64,000 nt of DNA from an uncultured Caulobacterales bacterium (GTDB lineage: Bacteria; Pseudomonadota; Alphaproteobacteria; Caulobacterales; Maricaulaceae), in NCBI GenBank assembly GCA_947503715.1, contig CANNER010000002.1:558001-622000 (forward strand), in the 5' to 3' direction. The translations under genes and the position numbers were made by a program. The notes beneath the pieces were generated by a model. That model was not told the origin of the DNA, searched no databases, and worked only from the letters and a program-made list of their open reading frames with translations. Shown piece by piece: positions 25,251 through 34,210 of the stretch. Every line of letters starts with the position of its first letter. Position 1 is the stretch's first letter.

Positions 25251-25979
25251 ATGTTAAAACTCATTAAAAATTTCCAATACACACCGGCCAGTCTGGCTCT
25301 CATCGCGATGAATCTAATCCCGCTAATCGGGGTTTTCTTTTTCGGCTGGGATGCGGGAACAATTATCTTCCTCTATTGGCTGGAGAATGTGGTGATTGGT
25401 GTCTTGAACATTCCGAAGCTTCTGTCCTGCCGTGGGGTAACACCGCGTCCGGGCGAAGAGACAAAAGCTATGAGAGACAGGTCTCAATCCCGGGGTAATT
25501 ATGAGGGCCATGTTAATGCCGGAAAACCCGCGCCATTGGCCGGCCTTATCTTTCTCGCCGTCTTCTTCTCCGTCCATTACGGCATTTTCTGCTACGGCCA
25601 TTACATGTTCATCCAGAGCTCGTTTAAAGCTATGCCGAAATTTTCAGATCTCCCCACGGCCTTGGCGGGTGGGTTATTGCTCTGGTCGTTATTGGGTCTC
25701 GCTCTGAGTCATTTCATTTCCATGCTCGTGAATTTTTACGGGAAGAAAGAATATCAAACACGGTCCGCCAATGTGCAGATGTTCATGCCCTATACGCGGA
25801 TTGTCGTGCTGCATGTCGTCATTATTTTTGGCGGATTTTTATCGCTCATCTTTAATGAAGGTCTCGGCACGCTTATCATGCTCGTCCTAATAAAAACCGT
25901 CGTGGACCTGTTCGCGCATCAAGTGGAACATTCCGATATTAAGAGCCTGATAAATCCGGGCGTGACGGATAAAGGTTAA
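25251..25979 (+). CDS. DUF6498 integral membrane protein
   Basis: 242 residues with about six hydrophobic segments, among them PASLALIAMNLIPLIGVFFF, LAGLIFLAVFFSVHYGIFCY and VVLHVVIIFGGFLSLIF. The motif FLYWLENVVIGVLNIPKLL is characteristic of DUF6498 proteins. Function unknown. It follows recR by 15 bp, and its last 4 bp overlap the convergent NAGS-like gene. Confidence 0.75.
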   Translation: MLKLIKNFQYTPASLALIAMNLIPLIGVFFFGWDAGTIIFLYWLENVVIGVLNIPKLLSCRGVTPRPGEETKAMRDRSQSRGNYEGHVNAGKPAPLAGLIFLAVFFSVHYGIFCYGHYMFIQSSFKAMPKFSDLPTALAGGLLLWSLLGLALSHFISMLVNFYGKKEYQTRSANVQMFMPYTRIVVLHVVIIFGGFLSLIFNEGLGTLIMLVLIKTVVDLFAHQVEHSDIKSLINPGVTDKG

Positions 25980-26311
25980 ATCTCTTCGAGAACAGACTGA
26001 CCCTTGGAATGGCTGCCACAGGTCCATTGCCAATCCTCATGTAAGCGTAACCGTCCGCTGTCCAAGACTTCCGGCGTGGTCAGGCAAACCCCTGTGCGGA
26101 GTTGCCCCATCCGGTCCATATGGTGGTAGCGCATATCAAGCTTTCCGTCTGGTCGAACCTGTCCAATCAGATGGCCATACCTGACCTGTCCACCCGAATA
26201 AGTTGCCGTGACCATATCCCCGACCTGTTCATATTTGAAAATTGTATCTGTTGTCGTCTCAGATGATTTAGAAGATTTGATCGGTCTGAATAAGCGTCCA
26301 CCATACCACAT
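25976..26311 (-). CDS. Small N-acetylglutamate synthase-like protein
   Basis: 111 residues. KYEQVGDMVTATYSGGQVRY, GKLDMRYHHMDRMGQLRTGV and RLRLHEDWQWTCGSHSKGQS match a widespread family of ~110-residue proteins carried in databases as n-acetylglutamate synthase. They are far too short to be ArgA and lack a GNAT fold signature, so the name should not be read as proof of activity. Its start overlaps the rmuC stop. Confidence 0.7.
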   Translation of the reverse strand: MWYGGRLFRPIKSSKSSETTTDTIFKYEQVGDMVTATYSGGQVRYGHLIGQVRPDGKLDMRYHHMDRMGQLRTGVCLTTPEVLDSGRLRLHEDWQWTCGSHSKGQSVLEEI

Positions 26312-27447
26312 CAGTTCTCTCCATCCGAGACGAGCTTAAGTTGCGGGAGTTCCTCTTCAATCGAGTCGAATTCCACATTGCCAATCTTCGATGCGCGAGA
26401 CGTGATCTTCCGCGTGGAAATCCGAATATCGCCAATGTCCTGTTCGGCTTGCCCGAAATGTTTTTGCAGCTTTGCAACCCGTTCATCCAGTCGCGCGACG
26501 TCCGCGGCCATCGTCGCGACTTCGCGTTTGATCAGTGCGGCATTTTTCTGAATATCCGCATCATTCATCACAGCCTGCATTGTGTGCAGCGTCGCCATGA
26601 AGGTCGTGGGCGAAACGATGACCACGCGCTGCGAAAACCCCTTATCAACCACGGTATCAAAGCGGGAATGAAGTTCCGCAAAAATCGCATCAGACGGGAG
26701 GAAGAGCAGCGCTAGTTCATAAGTCTCATCTTGAATTAAATATTTTCGCGAAATGTCCTTTATATGTTTCAACATATCATTGCGAAATGTGCGGTCGGCA
26801 CTCTCCGCCTCAAAAGTATTTTCCGCCTCTACCAATCGCCGCCAGCTTTCCATCGGGAATTTACTGTCCACGGCGACGTCGCCATGTCCGTCCGGCATAT
26901 GGATGAGGGCGTCGACGCGCGTATTATTTGACAGCGTATGTTGGAATGAGAACGCGCGCGCGGGCAGGAAAGCGCTGATCAGGTCCTGCATTTGCTTCTC
27001 GCCAAAGGCTCCCCGTGCCTGTTTATTGGACAGGACGGATTGCAGGCCGGAGACTTCGCCCGCCAGCGTCTTGATATTATTTTGCGCCGCATCGATCAGG
27101 CCGAGCCGCTCATTCAGCTTGGACAGGCTTTCGTGATTGCGGGTCTGAACCTGCGCCAGCGATTGCCCGACGCGGTCCGTTACATTGGCGAGACGTGTAT
27201 CGAGGACCTCGGCAAAGTTCGCATCGCGCCGCTCGCTATCCTCGGCAAATTGCGCGAGGCGGCCTTGAAGGCGCGATTGCTCGCCGCGCATCTCGGCCAG
27301 ATGTTTTTGCAATTCCCGCGCTTCAGAGGTCTGCCCGCGCCGCATCACGGCCCATGTCAGGATGATGGCGACGAGCACCAATATCGCAGCCAGCAAGATT
27401 TCTGTCACGGTGATCGACGCACCGGAAAAACGGATAACGGGTTCCAT
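26311..27447 (-). CDS. rmuC: RmuC-family DNA recombination protein
   Basis: 378 residues. One N-terminal membrane helix (VTEILLAAILVLVAIILTWA), a long coiled coil (about 40-150) and the RmuC nuclease-like domain with AFGEKQMQDLISAFLP, VDALIHMPDGHGDVAVDSKFP, YELALLFLPSDAIFAEL and VVIVSPTTFMATLHTM. RmuC limits DNA inversions at short inverted repeats in E. coli. Start overlaps nothing; the desaturase gene lies 12 bp upstream. Confidence 0.92.
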   Translation of the reverse strand: MEPVIRFSGASITVTEILLAAILVLVAIILTWAVMRRGQTSEARELQKHLAEMRGEQSRLQGRLAQFAEDSERRDANFAEVLDTRLANVTDRVGQSLAQVQTRNHESLSKLNERLGLIDAAQNNIKTLAGEVSGLQSVLSNKQARGAFGEKQMQDLISAFLPARAFSFQHTLSNNTRVDALIHMPDGHGDVAVDSKFPMESWRRLVEAENTFEAESADRTFRNDMLKHIKDISRKYLIQDETYELALLFLPSDAIFAELHSRFDTVVDKGFSQRVVIVSPTTFMATLHTMQAVMNDADIQKNAALIKREVATMAADVARLDERVAKLQKHFGQAEQDIGDIRISTRKITSRASKIGNVEFDSIEEELPQLKLVSDGEN

Positions 27448-27459
27448 CTTTGTTCTCCC

Positions 27460-28401
27460 TTACGGCAGGGATGTGGCACGTTTTTTCGGTGTTGGGAAGG
27501 TGGGTCGTAGGTCTGCCCTGTGAGGAATGTCTTCGGGTAGGACGAGATTTCTCACAAGACCAACCCGCTCCAGCGCCTTTAGCGCCCACCATCCCGGATC
27601 GACTTGCCCGCGCATAAGGCCGAGTTTTGCGCTCTCCGGAAAGGCGTGGTGATTATTGTGCCAGCACTCACCAAAGCTGATAAAGCCAAAGAGGGCGAGT
27701 GGGCCAGGCACATTATAGCCTTGAGTGGCATGTCCGTGGATATGCCAATCGCGCGGTCCGTGATTATGCGCAAACCAGCCGATCAGCCAATGGCCGGTAA
27801 TGGATATAATAATGCGTCCGCTCACGCCCCAAGCGACAAAACCCCATCCGCCGAGATAATAAAGCGCCAGTGCAATCGGGAGCTGCTGCAGCCAGACTGT
27901 CCGTTGCAACCAGATCATAACGGGGTCGCGCGTGAGCTTTTCCGGATAGACCATCTTGGGTCCATCCCGAAGACTCAGGGTCATATGCATTTGCCACAGC
28001 CAATCCCGTGCAATCGAGCTGTGTTGGGAAAAGAAGGGATGGCAATCGCTCTGACGCTGCGCCCAGTCGCGCATATCATGGGCGCGCATCATCGTGAAAG
28101 GCCCGCCTAATCCGACCAGCGTGCCGAGATAGACGCCAAACCGTTCCAGCCAGAGCGGGCAGTCAAAACTGTCATGGATGAGTTTGCGGTGCATACCCAG
28201 GCTATGTCCGCCGCAGAGAATGATGATGGAGAGCAGGAGAAAGGCGGCGACTGCACCCCAGCTGAAATAAAAACTGCCAAGAGTCAGCCAGATGATGGTG
28301 TGAAAACAATACCACAACGATTTGGCCGGTGCCCACACCATGCGCCCCGTCAGGGCGTCATTCCCTCTTGCGAGGTCAATCCTGTCCGTAATATCACGCA
28401 T
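27460..28401 (-). CDS. Acyl-CoA/fatty-acid desaturase
   Basis: About 313 residues from MRDITDRIDLARGNDALTGR; an upstream ATG overlaps the preceding gene more deeply. Four hydrophobic segments. His boxes: GGHSLGMHRKLIHDSF, MRAHDMRDWAQRQ (divergent second box) and ECWHNNHHAFP. The last is typical of membrane diiron delta-9-type desaturases. The second box, usually HRxHH, has few His here. Last gene of the GbsR-DUF4166-SRPBCC-like operon, pointing to membrane-lipid adjustment. Confidence 0.85.
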   Translation of the reverse strand: MRDITDRIDLARGNDALTGRMVWAPAKSLWYCFHTIIWLTLGSFYFSWGAVAAFLLLSIIILCGGHSLGMHRKLIHDSFDCPLWLERFGVYLGTLVGLGGPFTMMRAHDMRDWAQRQSDCHPFFSQHSSIARDWLWQMHMTLSLRDGPKMVYPEKLTRDPVMIWLQRTVWLQQLPIALALYYLGGWGFVAWGVSGRIIISITGHWLIGWFAHNHGPRDWHIHGHATQGYNVPGPLALFGFISFGECWHNNHHAFPESAKLGLMRGQVDPGWWALKALERVGLVRNLVLPEDIPHRADLRPTFPTPKKRATSLP

Positions 28402-29347
28402 CGTCGGCACCTTTTCCGATAACATGGGTCAGCAGATAATCCGCACTTTCGCGTATCGCCTTGCGCTGCATCGGGCCGAAATACCAGGCTGGGTCCAACT
28501 CGCGACGGTAGCGGATGGTCAGACTGACTTCCGTTGTGCCGTCAGTCTGTGGGACCATGTCGATCTGCGTGCCGTGCACGGTGAGGTAATGTGAGAAATA
28601 GCTCGTATCTTTCGTGACTTCCGTTTCGATTTTCAGCGGCTTGACGGTCTTCATACGCACCCAGGTTTCGCCCTTATGGACATTGGTGAAACCCCAACGC
28701 CGATAGGTGAAAAAGGCTTTATGGACCTCGCCTTGGGCAAAGCCGTTCGCTTCCACTTTTTCTGGCAGGGGGAAGAGGGAGAGAAACTTGCTGCGCTCAC
28801 CTTCCAAGTGAACGGGCTTGGCGAGATTGGCGTGTATCTGTTCCGACGTCAGGTTGAGGACCTGAGTTCGCGTGATGACTTCTTCGCGCGGGAAGCTGGT
28901 CTTATCCGTCATGCCTTCAATGGAAATAATCGCAATAATGACGGGTACGACGGAAACGCGAAACACGTCGCTGACGCGTTTCTCATCATAATTCGGATGA
29001 GACTGACCAAAGGCAAAGGTCAGACTCGCAAAGAAGAGATAGATCGGCGCGGCCATTAAGACGCAGAGAAATCCCTCAAACAGGATAGCCGAGCTCGCCA
29101 GCATGACGATAAGCGCCGCCAGCATATGCCGCGCAAACCGCTTGGGCTTGGACCACCCTTGCGGCTGCGGGATAAAAATATAGAGCACGACCCCGATGAG
29201 GTAGGGGATGAGGCAATAGAAGAGCGAGGTCTGCGCAAAGCGGGAATCGAGCCCCAGTCGCGTGAGCAGGGTAGCGGCCCCGATGATGAGGAGAAAACGA
29301 ATCCAGACGGGTTTTGGTCCGCCGACTAATAGGTCTTTGAAAGTCAT
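28394..29347 (-). CDS. Membrane protein with SRPBCC-like C-terminal domain
   Basis: 317 residues. About four to five membrane segments fill the first ~150 residues (RFLLIIGAATLLTRLG, TSLFYCLIPYLIGVVLYIF, MLAALIVMLASSAILFEGFL, VSVVPVIIAIISIEGM). The remaining ~165 residues look like a polyketide-cyclase/SRPBCC fold (KAFFTYRRWGFTNVHKGETW, TVHGTQIDMVPQTDGTTEVS). No named family. Start overlaps the DUF4166 stop by 4 bp; end overlaps the desaturase start by 8 bp. Confidence 0.7.
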   Translation of the reverse strand: MTFKDLLVGGPKPVWIRFLLIIGAATLLTRLGLDSRFAQTSLFYCLIPYLIGVVLYIFIPQPQGWSKPKRFARHMLAALIVMLASSAILFEGFLCVLMAAPIYLFFASLTFAFGQSHPNYDEKRVSDVFRVSVVPVIIAIISIEGMTDKTSFPREEVITRTQVLNLTSEQIHANLAKPVHLEGERSKFLSLFPLPEKVEANGFAQGEVHKAFFTYRRWGFTNVHKGETWVRMKTVKPLKIETEVTKDTSYFSHYLTVHGTQIDMVPQTDGTTEVSLTIRYRRELDPAWYFGPMQRKAIRESADYLLTHVIGKGADDA

Positions 29348-30027
29348 CTTTTCGCTCCCACATCATCCTGAAACCAAACGCGCTGATCCAACATTTTGCC
29401 GAACCATTTATGTTCCAGCCGGAGAGTGAAGACGAAGCAATCGTTTCCGACTTCTTCATGTCCGGCGCGGAGGACGGTTGGGCCCAGCCAGCGGGGGAGT
29501 TTCAGTCTGAGTTTTCCGATGTCCCAGAAAATATCTTCCGCGCGGAAGACAAGCTCGCGGTCCTCGACACAAGCGCGAAGGCTCATGCCGATGCCTTTGC
29601 CGATATGCTCTTCAATGCCCGTCGCGCCGGTAAAACGTTTCGCACTTTGGATGATTTGCGGAAAAGGTTTCCGGCTATCGCCCCGCGCATATTGGCGCAT
29701 CCAGATTTGGCCACCATCTGGGGCCTCTGTCACAGTTACGATGGCGGCGGCCCCCGCGTTTTGTGTGTCCAGCGGCAGCGGCGCGCCGATGAAACGCAGC
29801 GCTTTGTTTAAAATCCGGCCCCAACGATTAACGTGATTATATTTGACGTGACCGCGATAGATGAGGGCTTCGCCAATCGCGACGCGGCGTCCAAATCGTT
29901 CCCGCACGGCGGGCGGCAGGGCTTTCCAGTCCGCATCGCTAAAGAGTTGCCGAAACCGGAGATCCCCGATGGGGGCTGGCGGTCGGGGCGGTTCCCAGTT
30001 TTCATTTTCAAATTTAAACGCGACCAT
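29344..30027 (-). CDS. DUF4166 protein
   Basis: 227 residues. RFRQLFSDADWKALPPAVRE near the N-terminus and YNHVNRWGRILNKALRFIGAPLP are typical DUF4166 openings; WMRQYARG and EHKWFGKMLDQRVWFQDD complete the fold. DUF4166 proteins are unstudied and often found near lipid or NAD-dependent oxidoreductase genes. Second gene of the GbsR operon. Confidence 0.8.
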   Translation of the reverse strand: MVAFKFENENWEPPRPPAPIGDLRFRQLFSDADWKALPPAVRERFGRRVAIGEALIYRGHVKYNHVNRWGRILNKALRFIGAPLPLDTQNAGAAAIVTVTEAPDGGQIWMRQYARGDSRKPFPQIIQSAKRFTGATGIEEHIGKGIGMSLRACVEDRELVFRAEDIFWDIGKLRLKLPRWLGPTVLRAGHEEVGNDCFVFTLRLEHKWFGKMLDQRVWFQDDVGAKR

Positions 30028-30048
30028 TTTGCCGCTCCTCTATGTTCT

Positions 30049-30603
30049 CTATTTTCGTCCCAAGTTCAAAACCTTCACCACCGTGTCGCCCATGGCGACA
30101 AGGCGGGAGAGGGTCGTGGAGGGAAGTGAGGACATCTTCACGTACCAACGGTCCATCGTGGCCGTGAATTCCTGCATCTCGCGCAGGCGTTTGATTTGTT
30201 CATCGGTCACGCGGTTATCGCCTGCCGCGGCAGCGAGGCAGTCATTGAGTGTGTCCAAGGCCGGATCAATTTCGCGGGCCTTCCTGACGGCGGCAATGTG
30301 TTTGGCGACCTGCCAGACATCGGTTTCAGCAACAAAGTGATCGCGACGATCGCCCGGAATGGGGTGTTTGCGAATGACCTTATAGGTCAGAAGTTCTTTG
30401 AGGCTGTTGCTGACATTGCTCCGCGCCACGCCGAGTTGGGTTTGGATGTCCTCGGCATTGAGCGGTGCTTCACTGAGGTAAAGCAAAGCGTGAATTTGAG
30501 CGACGGTGCGGTTCACGCCCCACGTTCCGCCCATATCCCCCCAATGAAGGACGAAACGCTCGACGGCGGCAGGTAGTGCTTTATTATCAGTAATTTCTGT
30601 CAT
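30049..30603 (-). CDS. GbsR/MarR-family transcriptional regulator
   Basis: About 184 residues from MTEITDNKALPAAVERFVLH; upstream in-frame codons exist but this ATG sits inside the operator palindrome and fits the family. VERFVLHWGDMGGTWGVNRT is the GbsR-type opening, and LNAEDIQTQLGVARSNVSNS with HPIPGDRRDHFVAE the winged HTH. It heads a minus-strand operon with DUF4166, the SRPBCC-like protein and a desaturase, and probably represses itself and them. Inducer unknown. Confidence 0.88.
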   Translation of the reverse strand: MTEITDNKALPAAVERFVLHWGDMGGTWGVNRTVAQIHALLYLSEAPLNAEDIQTQLGVARSNVSNSLKELLTYKVIRKHPIPGDRRDHFVAETDVWQVAKHIAAVRKAREIDPALDTLNDCLAAAAGDNRVTDEQIKRLREMQEFTATMDRWYVKMSSLPSTTLSRLVAMGDTVVKVLNLGRK

Positions 30604-30612
30604 GACAGAAAT
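30593..30612. promoter_or_regulatory. 20-bp perfect palindrome across the GbsR start codon
   Basis: ATTTCTGTCATGACAGAAAT is a perfect 20-bp palindrome whose centre includes the ATG of the regulator gene. Length and symmetry suit a dimeric MarR/GbsR operator, so autoregulation is likely; binding here would block initiation of the operon's transcription or elongation. Confidence 0.65.
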
Positions 30613-30809
30613 ATAAGTAACGGGAGGTGTTTTGTAAAGGGCCGGAGAGATTATTTCGAGAGACGGCTTCGCGCTGACTCTCCTTGAAACGCTCATACCC
30701 GTCTTTGCGACACTTGCAGCTTTCAGATTTTAAGGCGTTGTTAACCGAAGCTCTTAGGTGAAGGTTCAATCAATTCTCTTATGGGCTCTTCATGGGTTGG
30801 GAATACCAC

Positions 30810-31685
30810 ATGAGACGTAAGGCGCTTGGTGCCGTTGCGGCACTCGGACTGAGTGCGGCTGTCGCTACAGTTGCGTCTGCTTCTGTTCTCGATAAACCGT
30901 TCTTCCGTGCCCATGCCGTTGTCATCGTCTTTGGCGCATCGGATTTTTCAGAAAATGGCGGTGTCGCGCCGGTGGTCTATGATTTCCATCTCTTGGATGA
31001 CGCGACATCCGGAGAAGCCGCGCCGGATATCATTGGCGTGAACGGACGCACGATTAACTACAATTCCGGGCGCTATAACCCGATTTCCAGCGGCGAGGGG
31101 TCCGGCTGGGAATTGCAGGTCAATGGCGCGACTTTTGGCGGACAATTCACATCCGCAGGGCCGCATCAAACACTGGATGCCAATGACAGCTATAACGCGT
31201 TCGGGTTGGATGACGGCACGGATATCGACCTTTTGGGTGGCGGCGCGCGGGCATCACGGTTTTATGTCACATCCAACGTTGCGTTCGATATTTTCGGTGA
31301 AGCGTCAGCCTTGCAAGCCACCGGGGATTTTAGCGCCTTAGATTATTCGAATATCCGATATAGATTCCAATATGACGTCACGGGCGGTGGCGGTGCGAAC
31401 CGATGGGGTCGAAATGCACAAGATCCCGGGGTTGGCGGCGACGGCGTCACATTTGGGGCGGGTCCGGGATTGCAAACGCTGGCTGGCTTGACCGGCGGCC
31501 CTGTCAAAGTATTTGATGGCGGACGTCGGACGGCCCGTAATAACGGCTCGATCATGACGCAAGCCGTCGGGTTCAGGTCGCGTTACAACCTGCGAGGTGC
31601 GGGCATTAATGGGAATAATTATGATTTTTCCCAAGGTGTCGGGACCTTGGCCGCCGATGTGACCTATACAATCTACACGCCTTAG
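30810..31685 (+). CDS. Secreted glycine-rich protein of unknown function
   Basis: About 291 residues from MRRKALGAVAALGLSAAVAT, a signal peptide cleaved near ASASVL; a GTG/ATG six codons upstream is an alternative. The mature part is rich in Gly, Asn, Asp and aromatic residues (VVIVFGASDFSENGGVAP, INYNSGRYNPISSGEGSGWE, YDVTGGGGANRWGRNAQDPG), suggesting a beta-sandwich or surface protein. No family recognised. It lies between the GbsR operon and the ECF sigma gene. Confidence 0.7.
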   Translation: MRRKALGAVAALGLSAAVATVASASVLDKPFFRAHAVVIVFGASDFSENGGVAPVVYDFHLLDDATSGEAAPDIIGVNGRTINYNSGRYNPISSGEGSGWELQVNGATFGGQFTSAGPHQTLDANDSYNAFGLDDGTDIDLLGGGARASRFYVTSNVAFDIFGEASALQATGDFSALDYSNIRYRFQYDVTGGGGANRWGRNAQDPGVGGDGVTFGAGPGLQTLAGLTGGPVKVFDGGRRTARNNGSIMTQAVGFRSRYNLRGAGINGNNYDFSQGVGTLAADVTYTIYTP

Positions 31686-31866
31686 CGTCCTAAACCTTAC
31701 ATTTTGTCCAGCCTAGGTTTCAAGCAACCCAAGCCCCAGTCTTAACCGTAATCAAAAAATACTTGATATATCATTCTTTTTTGAAAATGACTGGTTTTGG
31801 AACATGACACTCGCTTTTGCAGAGACTATAGATTTTGGAATGCCTCACCAGACACAGGAGAGTGCG

Positions 31867-32496
31867 ATGACGACTGAACAGAGTCAGACTAAACGCCCAT
31901 TAGGGTTTACCCCGTCCAAGAAATCTCTTAGTGCGGCAAAGCGAGATGCTCTATGGCTGGCTGCAATTGCAGAAAAGCAGGATGCCAAGGCTCTATCAGA
32001 CCTCTTCGAAATCTATGGTCCCAAGCTGAAAGGCTGGCTGATGGCCCGCGGTGTTGGAAATGGCACGGCTGAAGATATTGTCCAGGACGTGATGATCAAA
32101 GTTTGGACAAAGGCGGAAATGTTCGATCCTGCCAAAGCCAGTTTTGCGACCTGGGTCTACCGGATGACCCGCAATAAATGGATAGATCATAAGCGTAAGC
32201 ACGGTCGCATGGATGTGCGCGATCCGGAATTGATGAAGGTCATCGCGGATGACGAAGTTCCGTCGGCCGAAGCAAATTTCATGAGCCAAGAGAGCACGGA
32301 TATTCTTCGCGCCCAGATCGCGCTCCTGACCGAAGCCCAGCAAATGGCCATCCGTATGGCTTTTATCGAATTTAAAACCCACAAGCAGATAAGCGCCGAA
32401 ACCGGCCTGCCGCTTGGCACTGTCAAAACCCGCATACGATCCGCGATACAGGCCCTCAAGGTCAACATGGCGCGTCAGCGGGAGAAAGTGTTGTGA
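31867..32496 (+). CDS. ECF RNA polymerase sigma factor (ECF11/RpoE-like)
   Basis: About 209 residues from MTTEQSQTKRPLGFTPSKKS, with AGGAG at good spacing; an ATG at 31804 is a weaker start. Region 2 (YGPKLKGWLMARGVGNGTAE, DIVQDVMIKVWTKAEMFDPA, FATWVYRMTRNKWIDHKRK) and region 4 (FIEFKTHKQISAETGLPLGT) are complete. The overlap with a ChrR-type anti-sigma gene identifies the ECF11 group, which in Rhodobacter answers singlet oxygen. Confidence 0.92.
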   Translation: MTTEQSQTKRPLGFTPSKKSLSAAKRDALWLAAIAEKQDAKALSDLFEIYGPKLKGWLMARGVGNGTAEDIVQDVMIKVWTKAEMFDPAKASFATWVYRMTRNKWIDHKRKHGRMDVRDPELMKVIADDEVPSAEANFMSQESTDILRAQIALLTEAQQMAIRMAFIEFKTHKQISAETGLPLGTVKTRIRSAIQALKVNMARQREKVL

Positions 32497-33203
32497 GCGC
32501 GCCGATCCGGATTTCCCAAGACCTCCTGTTTCGGACAATAAATGATCGCGATGACGCGATCACGGATTATGCCGCCGGAAACCTCTCGCCTGCTCGTTAC
32601 GCGTTGATGTCCTGCGCCGTAGAGCTCAATCCTGATTTAGCAGAGTCTGCGATGTTTCAAACGGAATTAGCGGCCTGTCTCATCAATGAGATACGTCCTG
32701 TCCCGCTATCTCCACTTCTGATTGGCGAAACGCTTGCAAAGCTTTCATATCGGGAGGCGGATGAGGTGCAAAACGTGGCTGCGAATGATCATGTTTCGCG
32801 CCAAACACGCGTGGCGCCCAGACCCCTTCGTGACTTGATGGGGGGAACCGGGCTGCGAGATATTCAGTGGAAATCCCTCATTCCCGGCATGGCCATTCAT
32901 GACGTACTCGGGAATCGCCGTACTGAAGAAGGTGACCGCCTTTACCTGTTAAAAGCCAAAGGCGGCATGCGCATGCCGGAACATTCGCATAATGGTGAAG
33001 AATGGACGCTTATTCTCAACGGGGCCTACACGGTCGAAGGCCGCACGTTCAGACGTGGTGATCTTCATATTGAAGACGAGACCAAAACACATTCCCCGAC
33101 CATTGAGGAAGGCGAAGATTGTATCTGTCTCGTGATGACAGAGGGCCCGTTAGTGATGAAAAGCTGGCTGCCTAAACTAATACAGAAGGTTGTCGGAATT
33201 TAA
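32493..33203 (+). CDS. ChrR-like anti-sigma factor with cupin domain, zinc site degenerate
   Basis: 236 residues; GTG start overlaps the sigma stop (GTGA). The N-terminal part DAITDYAAGNLSPARYALMS matches ChrR, but the zinc motif H...HxxxCxxC is not there: the expected place reads MSCAVELNPDLAE. The C-terminal cupin is intact, with MPEHSHNGEEWTLILNGAY holding two His and a Glu of the metal site. In Rhodobacter ChrR the zinc site is needed to hold the sigma factor, so this protein must bind differently. Confidence 0.85.
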   Translation: MSAPIRISQDLLFRTINDRDDAITDYAAGNLSPARYALMSCAVELNPDLAESAMFQTELAACLINEIRPVPLSPLLIGETLAKLSYREADEVQNVAANDHVSRQTRVAPRPLRDLMGGTGLRDIQWKSLIPGMAIHDVLGNRRTEEGDRLYLLKAKGGMRMPEHSHNGEEWTLILNGAYTVEGRTFRRGDLHIEDETKTHSPTIEEGEDCICLVMTEGPLVMKSWLPKLIQKVVGI

Positions 33204-33231
33204 AATGCGGCGCGTTAATCGCGTCGTTTTG
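33202..33231 (+). terminator. Probable terminator after the chrR-like gene
   Basis: AAAATGCGGCGCG-TTAAT-CGCGTCGTTTT forms an imperfect GC-rich stem ending in a T4 run, directly after the TAA of the anti-sigma gene. Confidence 0.45.
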
Positions 33232-33325
33232 GAAATGACCTAGACAAAGCTCTGTTTTACCGCTTAAGTTGTATCTATAGCTTAGGAAATCTAAGCTAAA
33301 TTGGTAAGCACGGGGCGCGTGTAAC

Positions 33326-34205
33326 ATGACACTTATATATAAAGAGGACCTCCCGCAGGTTATACTTGCAGGACTAGGTCCATTAATCCTCATGGCGGCT
33401 GCGATATTGGAGCAGTTTAGTTCCCTGAATTCATTTTTAATATGGGGGGCGTCTGGATTCTTATTTGTCGAAATAACTATGTTCTGCATAATCACGTGCA
33501 TCATCCGATGTTTGTGAAAAGAAGCTGGAATAGGGTCTTCAATATTATATTCGGCCTGAGCGCCGGTATGCCGGCGGGAAATTGGAAGATCATGCATGTG
33601 CACGGTCACCATGTTGAACATAAGAAACAGGCCCTAAAGGGTAGGCCTTATATTGAGAGATTTATTATACCGATAATACGCAGGACGATTTATGGGCTTT
33701 TATTAAATACGCGATACGTAACACTATTCCCCAAATGACGATTCCAATCTGTGAATTAATCAGAATGAGTTTTGGTTCGGGACCGCGGCGGCAATATGGA
33801 CGATACTATCTTTTGGATTATTTCGTCATTTTGATGTTCTTGACGGGGATCGCGATTCTCTCTCTTAAGAGCGCCATTATTATCCTGTCACTCTACGTCA
33901 TCATTGCCTTCTTTTCCCTGCGAACCGATTACTCCACCCATATTGGCGAGAAATCCAATGGTGACATAGCTTTTGCCAATAATTGTCGGGATAAAGTTTT
34001 CAACCGGTTTTTCTGGAATTTTGGCTACCATGTCGGGCATCATATAAAGCCGTCCACGCATTGGACAGAACTGCCCGCCTATGAAGCGTCTTTGGGTGTG
34101 ACTTTGCAAGACGATAATATCCAGACGAATAGTTTCAACTTCTTCGGTCTCTTGATGCCGCCATTTCTGAACTGGAGTTCGGCCAAGTTCGCTAAATGCC
34201 CCTGA
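33326..34205 (+). pseudogene. Frameshifted fatty-acid-desaturase-like gene
   Basis: Three consecutive plus-strand frames together give one membrane desaturase: 33326-~33490 (membrane segment ILAGLGPLILMAAAIL), ~33470-33738 (NYVLHNHVHH and MHVHGHHVEH) and 33735-34205 (DYFVILMFLTGIAILSL, then GYHVGHHIKPSTHW). All three His clusters exist but no single frame covers them; indels are needed near 33480 and near 33730. The second and third frames overlap as ATGA, so a split gene is conceivable there. Either a decaying gene or assembly error. AT-rich compared with flanks. Confidence 0.7.
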
Positions 34206-34210
34206 GAGGA

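Noticed and set aside
33172-33621. 149-codon minus-strand ORF
   Set aside because: Crosses the chrR end and the desaturase remnant; no signal or domain.
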